Assembly (NCBI GenBank): GCA_049322335.1
Contig: JBMORL010000095.1
Location: 1-64,000, forward strand
Source of the DNA: JBMORL01 sp049322335
GTDB taxonomy: Bacteria > Bacteroidota > Bacteroidia > Flavobacteriales_D > UBA2798
Length of the DNA stretch: 64,000 nucleotides
Reading direction: 5' to 3'
Of this stretch, positions 27,048 through 36,429 are shown piece after piece. The notes beneath the pieces are model-generated. The model was not told where the DNA came from and ran no database searches. It saw nothing but the letters and a program-made list of their open reading frames with translations. Both the position numbers and the translations under genes were made by a program. Within the stretch, counting starts at the first letter, position 1. The number at the start of each line of letters is the position of its first letter.

Positions 27048-30000
27048 TTACTTCAATAAGCTAACATGGCCATAATATTCCACCGAATCACCGTTGGATA
27101 ATTTGCGGGCTTTCAGTTTCCACACATACACATCCTGTTTCGACATCATGCCTTTATATGTACCGTCCCACGGAACAGAACTGTTTTGTGAGTAGAAAAT
27201 CAATTCGCCCCACCTGTCGAATACAAAAAATTCATATTTCAATGCATCATGACCACTGATAATGGGTTGCAATACATCATTTATTCCGTCATTATCGGGT
27301 GTAAATGCATTGGGAACATATACGAGGAATTCATCATAAATGGGAATAACCTGGCAAACAGAATCCACACATCCGTTTACACTGGTGGCTTCGAGGCAAA
27401 CCGTGTAATTATTTGGTCCGGTAGAAGGAAATGTAAACGAAGGATTAACAGCCGTTGAAGTTCCTAATCCTGCAAAATCCCACACATAAGTGGAAGCACC
27501 GGTGGAAGTGTTTGTAAAATCAATAACGGGATTTAATACCGTTGCATCATTGGGATTAAACATAAAATCAGCTACAGGATCAGCAAACACACATACCATT
27601 CCGGTTTGAGTGGCCGAAGATGAACATCCGGCTGCAGAGGTGGTTTGTAGTGTAATATCGTAACACCCGGGGACAGTAAATGTATTGGCAAACCCGGTAG
27701 TATCGGCAGAAACCTGTACACCATCAATAAACCATGTTGCTGTGGGCGTTCCCAATGCAGTGTTATTGGTAAAGTTGGTGGTTACCGGTGAGCATCCTGA
27801 TAACACATCACCCGCAAAAACAACCTGCGGCAATGGGTTAACCGTTATATTGGTGGTTTGTGTGTCACCGCATGCACCGGGTATAGTATACGTAATAGTG
27901 TGTGTTCCGGGGCCGGCTGTATTCGGATCAAATGTTCCTGCAGCAGCATTGGTAATTCCGTTTCCGCTCCATGTTCCGCCCGGATCAACAGCACTAAGCG
28001 TTACAGCAGTTGCATTTTCACAGAAGGGGCCAGCGGGAGTGATCGTAGCATCAAAATTAGCTACTACAACAATATTGATGGAGTTAACATCGCCACATTG
28101 TCCGGCAATGGTATAGGTGATGGTATGAGTACCAATTCCTGCTGTAGCCGGATCAAAAGTTCCTGCAGCGGCATTGGTGATTCCTGTTCCGCTCCAGGTT
28201 CCTCCCGGATCGGCAGCACTTAAAGTAGCCGCAGTATTTCCTGTACAAAACGGCCCTGCTGCTGCTATAGTGGCATCCGCGTTAGGAAGCACAGTGATAG
28301 TTGTGGTTTGTGTATCCCCACATGCACCGGGAATGGTATAGGTAATGGTATGAGTTCCCGGCCCGGCTGTGGCAGGATCAAATGTTCCCGCTGCAGCAGA
28401 GGTAATTCCTGTTCCGCTCCATGTTCCTCCTGCATCAACAGCAGTAAGAGTTATAGAGGGATCCTGCTCACATAAGTTAGGCACCGGTGAAATAGTTGCA
28501 TCCAGCTGGTTGGAAACTACAATGTTGGTAGTTTGCACATCTCCACACACCCCCGAAATAGAATAAGTGATGGTATGTGTTCCGGCTCCGGCAGTAGCGG
28601 GATCAAATGTTCCCAATGCAGCGTTGGTAATTCCTGTTCCGCTCCACACTCCCCCGGTTTGCGCACCGGTTAATGTAACTGCAGGATCGCTCGTACAGAA
28701 CGGGCCGGCAGGAGTGATAGTAGCATCAGCATCTGCTATTACCTGAATAGTGGTGGTTTGTGTATCACCGCAACTACCGGGTATTGAATAAGTGATGGTA
28801 TGATTTCCCGCACCCGCACTGGTGGGAGAAAACTCTCCTGTTGCTGCATTTACAATTCCGGGGCCGCTCCAGGTTCCGCCCGGATCAACTGCAGTAAGGA
28901 ATGTGTTGGGATTGGATGCACAGAATGGACCGGCAGGAGAAATGGTAGCATCCAGACTATTACTTACAACAATAGATGTAGTTTGTGTATCCCCGCATGC
29001 ACCGGCAATGGTATAAGTAATGGTATGAGTTCCCGGGCCGGCTGTGGCAGGATCAAACGTTCCCGCTGCAGCATTGGTAATTCCTGTTCCGCTCCAAGTT
29101 CCTCCCGGATCAACAGCTGTAAGATTGACAGCCGGATCACCCGGACAGAATGGACCCGCAGCGGTGATCGTTGCATCCATATCAGGATTTACTGTGATAT
29201 TTTCCGTATCAGTAGAACCGCACGCACCGGGAATAGTGTATGTGATCGTATGAGTTCCCGGGCCTGCTGTGTTCGGATCAAAAGTTCCGGCTGCGGCATT
29301 GGTAACTCCCGTTCCGCTCCATGTTCCTCCCGGATCTACCGCGGTGAGGGTTGCAGCAGGATCACTTTCGCAAAAGGGGCCTGCGGGAGAAATAGTGGAG
29401 TTAAAAGTATTGTTTACAGTAATGGTATACGTTGAAGGAGTTCCGGTACATCCGGCCAGTGTGGGTGTAACGGTTATGGTTCCTGTAATGGGTGCCCCTC
29501 CCCCGTTAGTTGCCGTAAACCCGGGTGTGTTGCCGGCTCCGCTGGCTCCTAACCCAATGGCTGTATTCGAATTTGTCCATGCAAATGTAGCTCCTGCGGG
29601 AGTACTGGTATAATTAGATGCAGCAACAGCTACACCTGTACATACGGCAATATTGGCAGGCACGGTAACTGTTGGCGTGGGATTAACGGTAATGGTATAC
29701 GTATTGGGAGTTCCGGGACATCCGTTTACGGTTGGAGTAACCGTAATGGTTCCGGAAATAGCAGCCCCCGTTCCGTTAGTAGCGGTAAAAGCAGGAGTAT
29801 TTCCTGTTCCGGATGCTGCCAGTCCGATGGCGGTATTCGAATTCGTCCACGAAAATGTTCCACCGGCAGGATTGCTGGTGAAGTTGGATGCCGCCACATT
29901 CGCTCCGTTACAAACTGTACTATTGGCCGGAACAGTTACTGTAGGTGTGGGATTAACGACAATATTGGTAGTAGAACTTCCTCCACAGGCACCCGCTATC

Positions 30001-31295
30001 GTATAAGTGATAGTATGCGTTCCCGGTCCTGCTGTGGCAGGATTGAATGTTCCTGCTGATGCATTGGTAATTCCTGTGCCGCTCCAGGTTCCGCCTCCTG
30101 TGGCAGCTGTTAAATTCACTGCGGGTGAAGACTGGCAAAATGGCCCTGCAGGTGTAATAGTGGTATTGGCAGGTGATCCGGTAGCAGTAACGGTGATGGG
30201 ATTAGTGGAGTTATTACATCCGCCATCACTTATAGTTACTGTATAGTTTCCGGCACACAAACCGGTGGCTGTAGCAGTTCCTTGTCCGCCAGCAGGAGCA
30301 GGAGCCCAGGTATACGTATAAGTACCCGAACCACCGGTAACTGCAGCAGTGGCCGTACCGTTACATTGTGCGCAGTTGTCGGGAGTCTGGCTCATATTTA
30401 CTGTTAATGCCGATGAACCGGTACAGGCTCCGCAGGTAGTAGTACGGAAATACAATCCGCAGGCGATGATGGAATAACAATCTCCGGAGGCAGGAGTGGT
30501 GGTAAAATTCATTGTGTTCAACCCCGCTGTAACAGTAGGTGCAAGATTATCAAAGTTGTAAAAGTTATTGGGAAAAGTAGCAGTGGCCGTACCGTGAGTA
30601 TTATCATGTGTTCCTGTACCCGTATTGTTTTGCTGGTCGCCCGAAATCATAAATGCAGAAACATTGGTTCCGTTTCCGCAGGCATTAAATCCGGTCATGG
30701 TGTGTGTTGTGGGTACTCCACCGGTATTACTTACAATACATCCATCCTGTAAATACATGGTCCCTCTCCAGGTAGCAGTGGGATCGGTATAAATAACGAT
30801 AAGCGTAACGCCATCCACAGGGTTGGCGCCCATTCCCATATTCACAGTATAGGCTCCGTTTCCGGTTACCTGTGCGGTGACGTTACCGCGGTAATGTAAT
30901 GTTCCGCCAAGGTTCCAGCATTTATCCGGACCTGACCCTATCTGGGTAGCATTTCCGGGAGTTCCGTTTATGGTGTAGCTGGGATCGGAAGCAGATGTAG
31001 AAGCGATCCAATATAAATAGGCTTGTTGTATAGTGGCACAGGCAGGAATACCTGCAATGTTTAATGTTACGGGCAAACCGGTTCCGGGAGGAGAATAGCG
31101 GGTGGTGGTAAAAGCCGAAGCCTGTACATAACCCAGTCCGCACATGGTTTGGTTATAGGTGGTTCCCAGTGTTCCGCTTCCGTCACGGGTTTGTAAAACA
31201 GGTGTGGCAGAAGTACCGTCTCCAATGGTTTGCGCAGGGGCATACAGTGAAAAAAACAAGCCCGGCAACAGGAGTAGTTTATAAAGCGTTTTCAT
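27048..31295 (-). CDS. Secreted repeat protein with type B T9SS (gliding-associated) domain
   Basis: The 1415-residue product starts with a signal peptide (MKTLYKLLLLPGLFFSLYA). The first 290 residues resemble DUF3344-like surface domains (AYLYWIAST, DGVTLIVIYTD). Then follow one SprB-like repeat (about 296-369); eight copies of a 75-residue module of the form 'ATI.PAGPFC...P...L.AVDPGGTWSG.GI..AAAGTFDP.TAGPGTHTITY.I.G.CGDTQT..I.V', the first at 377 and seven in tandem at about 629-1152; two PKD-like modules between them; further PKD domains; and a CHU_C domain (VPNAFTPDNDGINDVL). The C-terminal domain marks it as type IX cargo of type B. The tandem modules are also very similar at the DNA level (about 225-base units, 27840-29410), so the copy number is open to recombination and assembly error. 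Confidence 0.88.
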   Translation of the reverse strand: MKTLYKLLLLPGLFFSLYAPAQTIGDGTSATPVLQTRDGSGTLGTTYNQTMCGLGYVQASAFTTTRYSPPGTGLPVTLNIAGIPACATIQQAYLYWIASTSASDPSYTINGTPGNATQIGSGPDKCWNLGGTLHYRGNVTAQVTGNGAYTVNMGMGANPVDGVTLIVIYTDPTATWRGTMYLQDGCIVSNTGGVPTTHTMTGFNACGNGTNVSAFMISGDQQNNTGTGTHDNTHGTATATFPNNFYNFDNLAPTVTAGLNTMNFTTTPASGDCYSIIACGLYFRTTTCGACTGSSALTVNMSQTPDNCAQCNGTATAAVTGGSGTYTYTWAPAPAGGQGTATATGLCAGNYTVTISDGGCNNSTNPITVTATGSPANTTITPAGPFCQSSPAVNLTAATGGGTWSGTGITNASAGTFNPATAGPGTHTITYTIAGACGGSSTTNIVVNPTPTVTVPANSTVCNGANVAASNFTSNPAGGTFSWTNSNTAIGLAASGTGNTPAFTATNGTGAAISGTITVTPTVNGCPGTPNTYTITVNPTPTVTVPANIAVCTGVAVAASNYTSTPAGATFAWTNSNTAIGLGASGAGNTPGFTATNGGGAPITGTITVTPTLAGCTGTPSTYTITVNNTFNSTISPAGPFCESDPAATLTAVDPGGTWSGTGVTNAAAGTFDPNTAGPGTHTITYTIPGACGSTDTENITVNPDMDATITAAGPFCPGDPAVNLTAVDPGGTWSGTGITNAAAGTFDPATAGPGTHTITYTIAGACGDTQTTSIVVSNSLDATISPAGPFCASNPNTFLTAVDPGGTWSGPGIVNAATGEFSPTSAGAGNHTITYSIPGSCGDTQTTTIQVIADADATITPAGPFCTSDPAVTLTGAQTGGVWSGTGITNAALGTFDPATAGAGTHTITYSISGVCGDVQTTNIVVSNQLDATISPVPNLCEQDPSITLTAVDAGGTWSGTGITSAAAGTFDPATAGPGTHTITYTIPGACGDTQTTTITVLPNADATIAAAGPFCTGNTAATLSAADPGGTWSGTGITNAAAGTFDPATAGIGTHTITYTIAGQCGDVNSINIVVVANFDATITPAGPFCENATAVTLSAVDPGGTWSGNGITNAAAGTFDPNTAGPGTHTITYTIPGACGDTQTTNITVNPLPQVVFAGDVLSGCSPVTTNFTNNTALGTPTATWFIDGVQVSADTTGFANTFTVPGCYDITLQTTSAAGCSSSATQTGMVCVFADPVADFMFNPNDATVLNPVIDFTNTSTGASTYVWDFAGLGTSTAVNPSFTFPSTGPNNYTVCLEATSVNGCVDSVCQVIPIYDEFLVYVPNAFTPDNDGINDVLQPIISGHDALKYEFFVFDRWGELIFYSQNSSVPWDGTYKGMMSKQDVYVWKLKARKLSNGDSVEYYGHVSLLK

Positions 31296-31473
31296 AGCAG
31301 TGGTTGAATTCGAAAATTAAGTATTTTCTTGCTGATTTCTGCTACGTAGACGGAGGAATGTGCGATTGGATGTGTTAAAAAACACGTTTTTTAAGCCCAT
31401 TTTGCCTAATTTCTTACCTAACCGGTTTAGAAATAACATAGCGGGGCAACCTTTTACATATTACCAATGAAAA

Positions 31474-31965
31474 TCAGGGAGCTATATAGAAACTGTCTGA
31501 TCGCCAAACCAACAAGTATTTTTCATCCGCTTCACCGGGATATTGAAAGCTGCTGTCACCACGCATTTTAATAGCTTTTTTGTCGGTTAATTTCAGAAAG
31601 CTGATCCTGTATTGACCGGCTGAGAGTTCAGAATAAAGATTAATATAACCGCTAAAAGAGGCACTGAATTCCAGTAATCCTTCATGACATATATTAAATC
31701 CATAAAAATCCGTAAGTTTTGTCCAACCCGAATCAGTTTTTGTCTCCAATGAATAAAGAACTGATCCACCACATCCGCCTCCGTTATGAGCTAAAATACC
31801 AAGACTGTCTGCACAATGAAAATACACCCGGTGAACTGTTTTCTTTTTCTCCTTTATCGTTTTTAAATAAATGGAATCACCATTTTGAGGATGATAAATT
31901 TTTTCCTCCTGCGAAAAAGTGAAGACGATCGAGAAACAAAATAGTATTGATAACAGAAGCTTCAT
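31474..31965 (-). CDS. Small secreted protein of unknown function
   Basis: The 163-residue product has a signal peptide (MKLLLSILFCFSIVFTFSQ) and a mature part of alternating strands. Four Cys residues (HCADS, GGGCGGS, NICHEG) could form disulphides. The final part, GQYRISFLKL, resembles the edge of an immunoglobulin-like domain. No sorting domain or lipobox is visible, so it is probably periplasmic. It lies between the large cargo gene and tRNA-Phe with no partner. Confidence 0.65.
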   Translation of the reverse strand: MKLLLSILFCFSIVFTFSQEEKIYHPQNGDSIYLKTIKEKKKTVHRVYFHCADSLGILAHNGGGCGGSVLYSLETKTDSGWTKLTDFYGFNICHEGLLEFSASFSGYINLYSELSAGQYRISFLKLTDKKAIKMRGDSSFQYPGEADEKYLLVWRSDSFYIAP

Positions 31966-31998
31966 TATGAAATAACCATCAAAAATCGCGCCCCGGGA

Positions 31999-32027
31999 TT
32001 TGTGATTTGAAAATAATTATAACTTTG
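31999..32027 (+). promoter_or_regulatory. Promoter of tRNA-Phe
   Basis: TTTG (31999-32002), a 17-base spacer and TAACTTTG (32020-32027) match the Bacteroidota housekeeping consensus at every fixed position, about 14 bases before the mature tRNA start. This is the cleanest promoter in the window. Confidence 0.8.
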
Positions 32028-32041
32028 CGCTCCTCAAATCC

Positions 32042-32117
32042 GGTGCGGTAGCTCAGTCGGTAGAGCAAAGGACTGAAAATCCTTGTGTCGGGGGTTCGAT
32101 TCCCTCCCGCACCACCA
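32042..32117 (+). tRNA. tRNA-Phe (anticodon GAA)
   Basis: Cloverleaf: acceptor GGTGCGG/CCGCACC, anticodon stem AAGGA/TCCTT with loop CTGAAAA (anticodon GAA), T arm GGGGG-TTCGATT-CCCTC, discriminator A at 32114. The CCA end is encoded (32115-32117), unlike tRNA-Ala in this window. Confidence 0.95.
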
Positions 32118-32124
32118 TCAAATG

Positions 32125-32152
32125 AAAAGCCTGGTTTTATCCGGGCTTTTTT
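32125..32152 (+). terminator. Terminator of tRNA-Phe
   Basis: The stem AAAAGCCTGG / CCGGGCTTTT (one G-T pair) with a six-base loop is followed by a T run, starting eight bases after the tRNA CCA. Confidence 0.75.
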
Positions 32153-32202
32153 GTTTGAAATTTTTACCGGTAATCCTCCGAAAGTGACTATTTTCACGCC
32201 TT

Positions 32203-32913
32203 ATGCACCTCATCACCGACATCGGCAACACGCTGATAAAAACCGCCATTTTTCATGAGAATGAACCAGTTTCGCATGAAGAGTTTACTTCTTATGATGA
32301 TTTCCGTAACTACTATGAAAAAAATGTTCAGCATAAAACCATCGTTTCTTCCGTAGCCAATATCCCCGAAGAACTGTTAATTCTTCTTAAAAAAAACAAT
32401 GCTCTTTTCTTCTTTTCAGCCATCAAAATACCCATAAAAAACCGCTACAAAACCCCCGAAACCCTGGGTTACGACCGACTGGCCAACGCTATCGGAGCAT
32501 GGTCTAAAAATCCCGGTAAAAATAACCTCATCATTGACTGCGGAACCTGCCTGAAATTCGACTTTTTGAACGAAAAAAATGAATACCTGGGCGGGTCTAT
32601 TTCTCCCGGTTTAATAATGAGAGCCAGGGCTTTACAACATTATACCGACCGCCTTCCCCTGGTTGAACCCCTGCCGGAACCTGCCCTTATTGGCGACTCT
32701 ACCACCTCCTCTATTTTATCGGGTGTTTGCAACGGAATGACCGGTGAAATAAATGCCATGATCGAACGTTATGAAAAAGAATACGGAGAAATGATGATAC
32801 ATTTAACAGGAGGCGATTCTTCCTTTTTTGCGGAAACCCTGAAAAATACCATCTTTGCAGACCGTTTTTTAACCCTGCGCGGACTAAATGAAGTGCTGAA
32901 ATTCAATGCTTAA
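32203..32913 (+). CDS. coaX: Type III pantothenate kinase
   Basis: The 236-residue product is of normal CoaX length. It catalyses ATP-dependent phosphorylation of pantothenate, the first committed step to coenzyme A. The ASKHA-fold motifs are present: phosphate-1 loop TDIGNTLIKTA at the N-terminus, YDRLANAIGA with the conserved Asp-Arg, the DCGTCLKFD strand, GGSISPGL, and the C-terminal LTGGDS. Its last eight bases overlap the next gene, the barrel protein. This places it at the head of the conserved Bacteroidota envelope cluster coaX, barrel, TPR, lptC, CNNM/CorC, PpiD. Confidence 0.95.
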   Translation: MHLITDIGNTLIKTAIFHENEPVSHEEFTSYDDFRNYYEKNVQHKTIVSSVANIPEELLILLKKNNALFFFSAIKIPIKNRYKTPETLGYDRLANAIGAWSKNPGKNNLIIDCGTCLKFDFLNEKNEYLGGSISPGLIMRARALQHYTDRLPLVEPLPEPALIGDSTTSSILSGVCNGMTGEINAMIERYEKEYGEMMIHLTGGDSSFFAETLKNTIFADRFLTLRGLNEVLKFNA

Positions 32914-34246
32914 AAAAATCATAGCTTTTTCTACGTTTTTACTTACCGGTATTTTCACCACCGCGCAGCAAAATGTATATTCTCCCTATTCGCGTTATGC
33001 CTTTGGCGAACTGAATACTTCCGCCCTTACTCATTACATGGGAATGGGCAGTGCTTCTATCGGGCTGGCAGATTCTACGCTTCTTAACTATAATAATCCT
33101 GCTACTTATTGCTACATCGTAAGACACAAACCTATTTTCGATATGGCTGCCACGGGGCTCCGTATTACTGCACGAACTACCGATGCCAGTGAACAATCGT
33201 ATGCCGGAGGATTAAAAAATATTGTATTGGGATTTCCCCTTACACGCAGGTGGGGAATGGGCATTGGATTGATTCCCTTCAGTTCGGTGGGCTATCATAT
33301 CCGCCAAACCATTGACGAACCCAATATTGGCAACGTGGAATATGTGTATTACGGAGGTGGCGGGATAAACAAAGTGTTTCTTGGAAACGGAGTGGAAATT
33401 ATAAAAACCACGCGCAACAAACTTTCAGTCGGTTTAAATTCTTCGTACGTATTCGGAACCATTTCCCGCGAACGTAAAGCCTATTATCCATCGGTTTCGT
33501 ATCTCAATTCGCGCATTATTTCCAACAAAGTGGTCAATGATTTTGCCTTTGATGCAGGATTATACTACAAAGGACAGATAAATACCAACAACTGGTTTTC
33601 ATTGGGAGCCACCTATGGATTCTCATCAAAAATAAATGCACGCGAAGAATTTTTTTCGCACACATTTGAAAACACAGGTTATGCCGAATACATCAAAGAC
33701 ACTATTCAGTATGTAGATTCCACCAAAGGATATATCAGCCTGCCCCGTAAAATCGGTTATGGCATTGCATGGGAATTAAGAGACTCAGTTGACGGACGCG
33801 CCTATAGTAAAACCATCATCAGCCTGCAATACGAAACCCAGGACTGGAAATATTACACCGAAGTGTTTGGAAATGATACCGTATCGGATTTTCTGAAAAA
33901 CAGTTCCATGTTTTCGCTGGGCATACAATTTATTCCCTATATCAGCCATACGGCCGGAAAAATAAACTTCTGGAAGCGAATGAATTATCGCCTGGGGGCA
34001 CGCTATTACACTACGTATCTTAGCATGAATGAAACCCAACTGAAACAATATGGCATAAGTTTTGGACTTGGCATACCGCTCCTTCACTCGGCTTCTTCTT
34101 CTATGCTTAACTTTAGCGTGGAAGGCGGGAAAAGAGGAACTGATGCCAATGGCCTGATAGAAGAAAAATACCTGAACTTCAATGTCGGCATCAGCGTCAC
34201 TCCTCACCGGACAGAAGGATGGTTTTTTAAACGCAAATACGATTAA
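32906..34246 (+). CDS. Outer membrane beta-barrel protein
   Basis: The 446-residue product has a signal peptide (MLKKIIAFSTFLLTGIFTTAQ) and then YSPYSRYAFGEL, GMGSASIGLAD and LLNYNNPATY, a start shared by FadL/PorV-like barrels of this phylum. Amphipathic strands follow to the end, which closes with WFFKRKYD. A barrel of this kind regularly sits between coaX and a TPR/lptC pair in Bacteroidota. Transport of a hydrophobic compound or a role in outer-membrane assembly are possible; neither can be shown here. It overlaps coaX by eight bases. Confidence 0.8.
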   Translation: MLKKIIAFSTFLLTGIFTTAQQNVYSPYSRYAFGELNTSALTHYMGMGSASIGLADSTLLNYNNPATYCYIVRHKPIFDMAATGLRITARTTDASEQSYAGGLKNIVLGFPLTRRWGMGIGLIPFSSVGYHIRQTIDEPNIGNVEYVYYGGGGINKVFLGNGVEIIKTTRNKLSVGLNSSYVFGTISRERKAYYPSVSYLNSRIISNKVVNDFAFDAGLYYKGQINTNNWFSLGATYGFSSKINAREEFFSHTFENTGYAEYIKDTIQYVDSTKGYISLPRKIGYGIAWELRDSVDGRAYSKTIISLQYETQDWKYYTEVFGNDTVSDFLKNSSMFSLGIQFIPYISHTAGKINFWKRMNYRLGARYYTTYLSMNETQLKQYGISFGLGIPLLHSASSSMLNFSVEGGKRGTDANGLIEEKYLNFNVGISVTPHRTEGWFFKRKYD

Positions 34247-34248
34247 AC

Positions 34249-35550
34249 ATGACAACCGGAAAAATTTTAACAGTGAAAAAAGCAATACTAACCACGATAG
34301 CTGTATTGGCTGTCACTTTTTCATTCGCACAAAAAGAAGATTGGGGAAGTGACAGTGTGGAATGCCGCAAGAACGTCTCGTTGTATAATGAACTAATGCG
34401 ACAAAAAAATTACGAAGAAGCACTTGTTTATTTAAGGAAAGTATTTGAAATATGCCCTAAGTATAAGGAAAGTATTTATATAAATGGCGCTATTATTTAC
34501 AGGGAAAAAATTGCAAACGAAAAAGACGCAGCGGTAAAAGAAAAGAATATTGATACACTTCTTAATCTTTTCGAAAAACAAATGGAATATTTCGGAAGAA
34601 AAACCAATACGCTGGAACGTTATGGGAATGACCTTTTAAAATACCGTCAGTCGAACCCAATGCTTGCTTATACTATTTATAAAGAAGTTCTGGATAAAGA
34701 AAAAGAAAACACTTCCTGCCTTACGATCATGCGTTATTTCCAAACCATCGTTCTTTTGTTCAATAAAAAAGAAGCCGGTTTTGATATAACAAAAATAGTA
34801 GATGAGTACTTTAAGTGTCGTGAGTATATGGACAAATCCATGGCTGCACATACCGATGATAAAAACTGTGTAACAGCCAGTGAAGAATTGGATAACCTGG
34901 GAAGGAAATTTTTATCACCCGAGCAAATGCTTCCTATCGCAACAAAAAAATATGAAGAATTACCCACTGATCCGGCTCTGCGAATGCCGGCTTTGATCAG
35001 CCTCAACAACTTAATGAAAGAAACCAAATGTACCGACAATGATGTTTTTGAAAAAGTTGCGGAAGAAATCCACAAATCAAATCCCACTCACGAGTCAGCA
35101 TATAGCTTAGGCTTGTCCAAATTAGGTAAAAAGAAGTATTCTGAAGCAAACGCGTATTTCAAGGAGGCTATTGATCTATGTAAAGATTGTGAAAGCCTTT
35201 GTGATTATTATTTAGGCGCAGCAAAAGCCAATCTCGGTTCGGGGGCTTATAGCACAGCCGCTTCATTTGCAAGACAATCCATTGGCAAATGCAAAGACAA
35301 CAGTGAAGCTTATTCTATAATTGCCCAAGCCATTGCAGCTACAGATTGCGGAAAAGATAGTTTTGAAAAAAAATGCCGCTATTGGCTGGCATATGACTAT
35401 GCTAAAAAAGCAGGAAACGGCTCGCTTATGTCAAAATATAAATCCATGTTTCCCACTAAAACAGAAGTATTTGATCATGGATTAATTGATAAATCGACTT
35501 TTCATATTGGCTGCTGGATGGACGAAGATGCTACTATTTATAAAGATTAA
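34249..35550 (+). CDS. Secreted TPR-containing protein
   Basis: The 433-residue product has a signal peptide ending TFSFAQ. The ATG at 34249, two bases after the barrel gene's stop, is used here; a GTG eight codons later (KKAILTTIAVLAV) would give a more compact signal. The mature part is helical, with TPR-type pairs such as NYEEALVYLRKVFEICPKY and KYSEANAYFKEAIDLCKDC. Several Cys residues are spaced as in periplasmic TPR proteins. Tight coupling to the barrel gene suggests a periplasmic partner of that barrel. A terminator follows its stop. Confidence 0.8.
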   Translation: MTTGKILTVKKAILTTIAVLAVTFSFAQKEDWGSDSVECRKNVSLYNELMRQKNYEEALVYLRKVFEICPKYKESIYINGAIIYREKIANEKDAAVKEKNIDTLLNLFEKQMEYFGRKTNTLERYGNDLLKYRQSNPMLAYTIYKEVLDKEKENTSCLTIMRYFQTIVLLFNKKEAGFDITKIVDEYFKCREYMDKSMAAHTDDKNCVTASEELDNLGRKFLSPEQMLPIATKKYEELPTDPALRMPALISLNNLMKETKCTDNDVFEKVAEEIHKSNPTHESAYSLGLSKLGKKKYSEANAYFKEAIDLCKDCESLCDYYLGAAKANLGSGAYSTAASFARQSIGKCKDNSEAYSIIAQAIAATDCGKDSFEKKCRYWLAYDYAKKAGNGSLMSKYKSMFPTKTEVFDHGLIDKSTFHIGCWMDEDATIYKD

Positions 35551-35569
35551 TCATCATTTAATCATACAA

Positions 35570-35602
35570 CATTCCGGCCCGAAAAGCCGGAATGTTTTTT
35601 TT
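35570..35602 (+). terminator. Rho-independent terminator after the TPR gene
   Basis: A perfect nine-base stem CATTCCGGC/GCCGGAATG with a seven-base loop is followed by eight T. It separates the coaX-barrel-TPR part from lptC. Confidence 0.85.
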
Positions 35603-35638
35603 ATGCTCACACATTTTAGTGTAACTTCGTTTTGGTAT

Positions 35639-36202
35639 ATGAAACACTTCCTCTTCCTGTTTTTTCTTCTCACCGTTTTTTTCTCCTGCGAAAACGACAT
35701 GCAGAAAGTACGCGAAGTAGCACTGGCTGAAAATCCATCTGACAAAAATTTTAAAGAAGTTACTCTTGTTTACACCGACTCAGGCAATACCAAAGCCGTT
35801 ATGAATGCCCCCTTGCTGGAAGTTTTTATCAAAGACGAAAAAGAAAAATGGATTTTTCCCAGCGGGCTGAAAGTGGAATTCTACGACCAAAACGAAAAAC
35901 GTGAATCGGAACTCACTGCGAAATACGGAGTATTCGACCAGCAACTAAGAAAACTAACGGTTGAAAACAATGTAGTGCTCATCAACTTTGAAAAAAACGA
36001 TACGCTTTTAACCGAACTGCTTAACTGGAGCCAGGACAGCGCCAAATTATACACCGATAAACAGGTGATATTGAAAAGAAAAGATGAATACTGCAGGTCG
36101 CAGGGCATTTCGGCCAATGAAACGTTCAGTTATTATACTTTCTGGAAATTCCAGGGGCAATTTGACTATATTTACAACGAAAACGATACTACCTCCAACT
36201 AA
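35639..36202 (+). CDS. lptC: LPS export periplasmic protein LptC (lipoprotein form)
   Basis: The ATG at 35639 gives a 187-residue protein with a lipobox (LTVFFSC, Cys17); the longer frame from 35486 runs through the preceding gene and the terminator. The body matches the LptC/OstA-N beta-jellyroll pattern: VTLVYTDSGNTKAVMNAPLLE, FPSGLKVEFYD, ESELTAKYGVFDQ and TVENNVVLIN. LptC bridges the LptBFG transporter and LptA in lipopolysaccharide transport. A -7-like TAACTTCG (35622-35629) lies just before the start. Its stop overlaps the next start (TAATG). Confidence 0.9.
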   Translation: MKHFLFLFFLLTVFFSCENDMQKVREVALAENPSDKNFKEVTLVYTDSGNTKAVMNAPLLEVFIKDEKEKWIFPSGLKVEFYDQNEKRESELTAKYGVFDQQLRKLTVENNVVLINFEKNDTLLTELLNWSQDSAKLYTDKQVILKRKDEYCRSQGISANETFSYYTFWKFQGQFDYIYNENDTTSN

Positions 36203-36429
36203 TGGATAAATACAACCGCATCTCTGAAATTTTCTGGCTCATCACTGCCATCGCCTGCGTATCACTGGCCGTTTACATCATTTCAATCAAGGGTTTTGAA
36301 ATTGGCAAATGGTACTTTTTTATTTCGCTGCTGGCAGTGGCCATGTATCTTACCAAACGCATGCTCCGCATCCGCTTTGAAAAAACCAAACGCGAAGCCG
36401 AAGAAAAATTAAAAAAGAAAAAAGAATAA
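36202..36429 (+). CDS. Small two-helix inner membrane protein
   Basis: The 75-residue product has two hydrophobic helices (about residues 10-29 and 36-53) and a highly basic, coiled-coil-like tail (RFEKTKREAEEKLKKKKE) that would face the cytoplasm. The start overlaps the lptC stop by one base and the next gene starts directly after its stop, so it is translationally coupled to both. A small protein at this place is commonly seen in the cluster. Function is unknown. Confidence 0.8.
   Translation: MDKYNRISEIFWLITAIACVSLAVYIISIKGFEIGKWYFFISLLAVAMYLTKRMLRIRFEKTKREAEEKLKKKKE

Noticed and set aside
27685..30246. Several plus-strand frames of 60-211 codons opposite the 75-residue repeat region
   Set aside because: They recur with the repeat unit and are shadows of the periodic codon pattern of the minus-strand gene.
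31979..32197. Minus-strand open frame with GGAGGNRTPDTRIFSPLLYRLSYR
   Set aside because: It is the antisense translation of tRNA-Phe and has no independent support.
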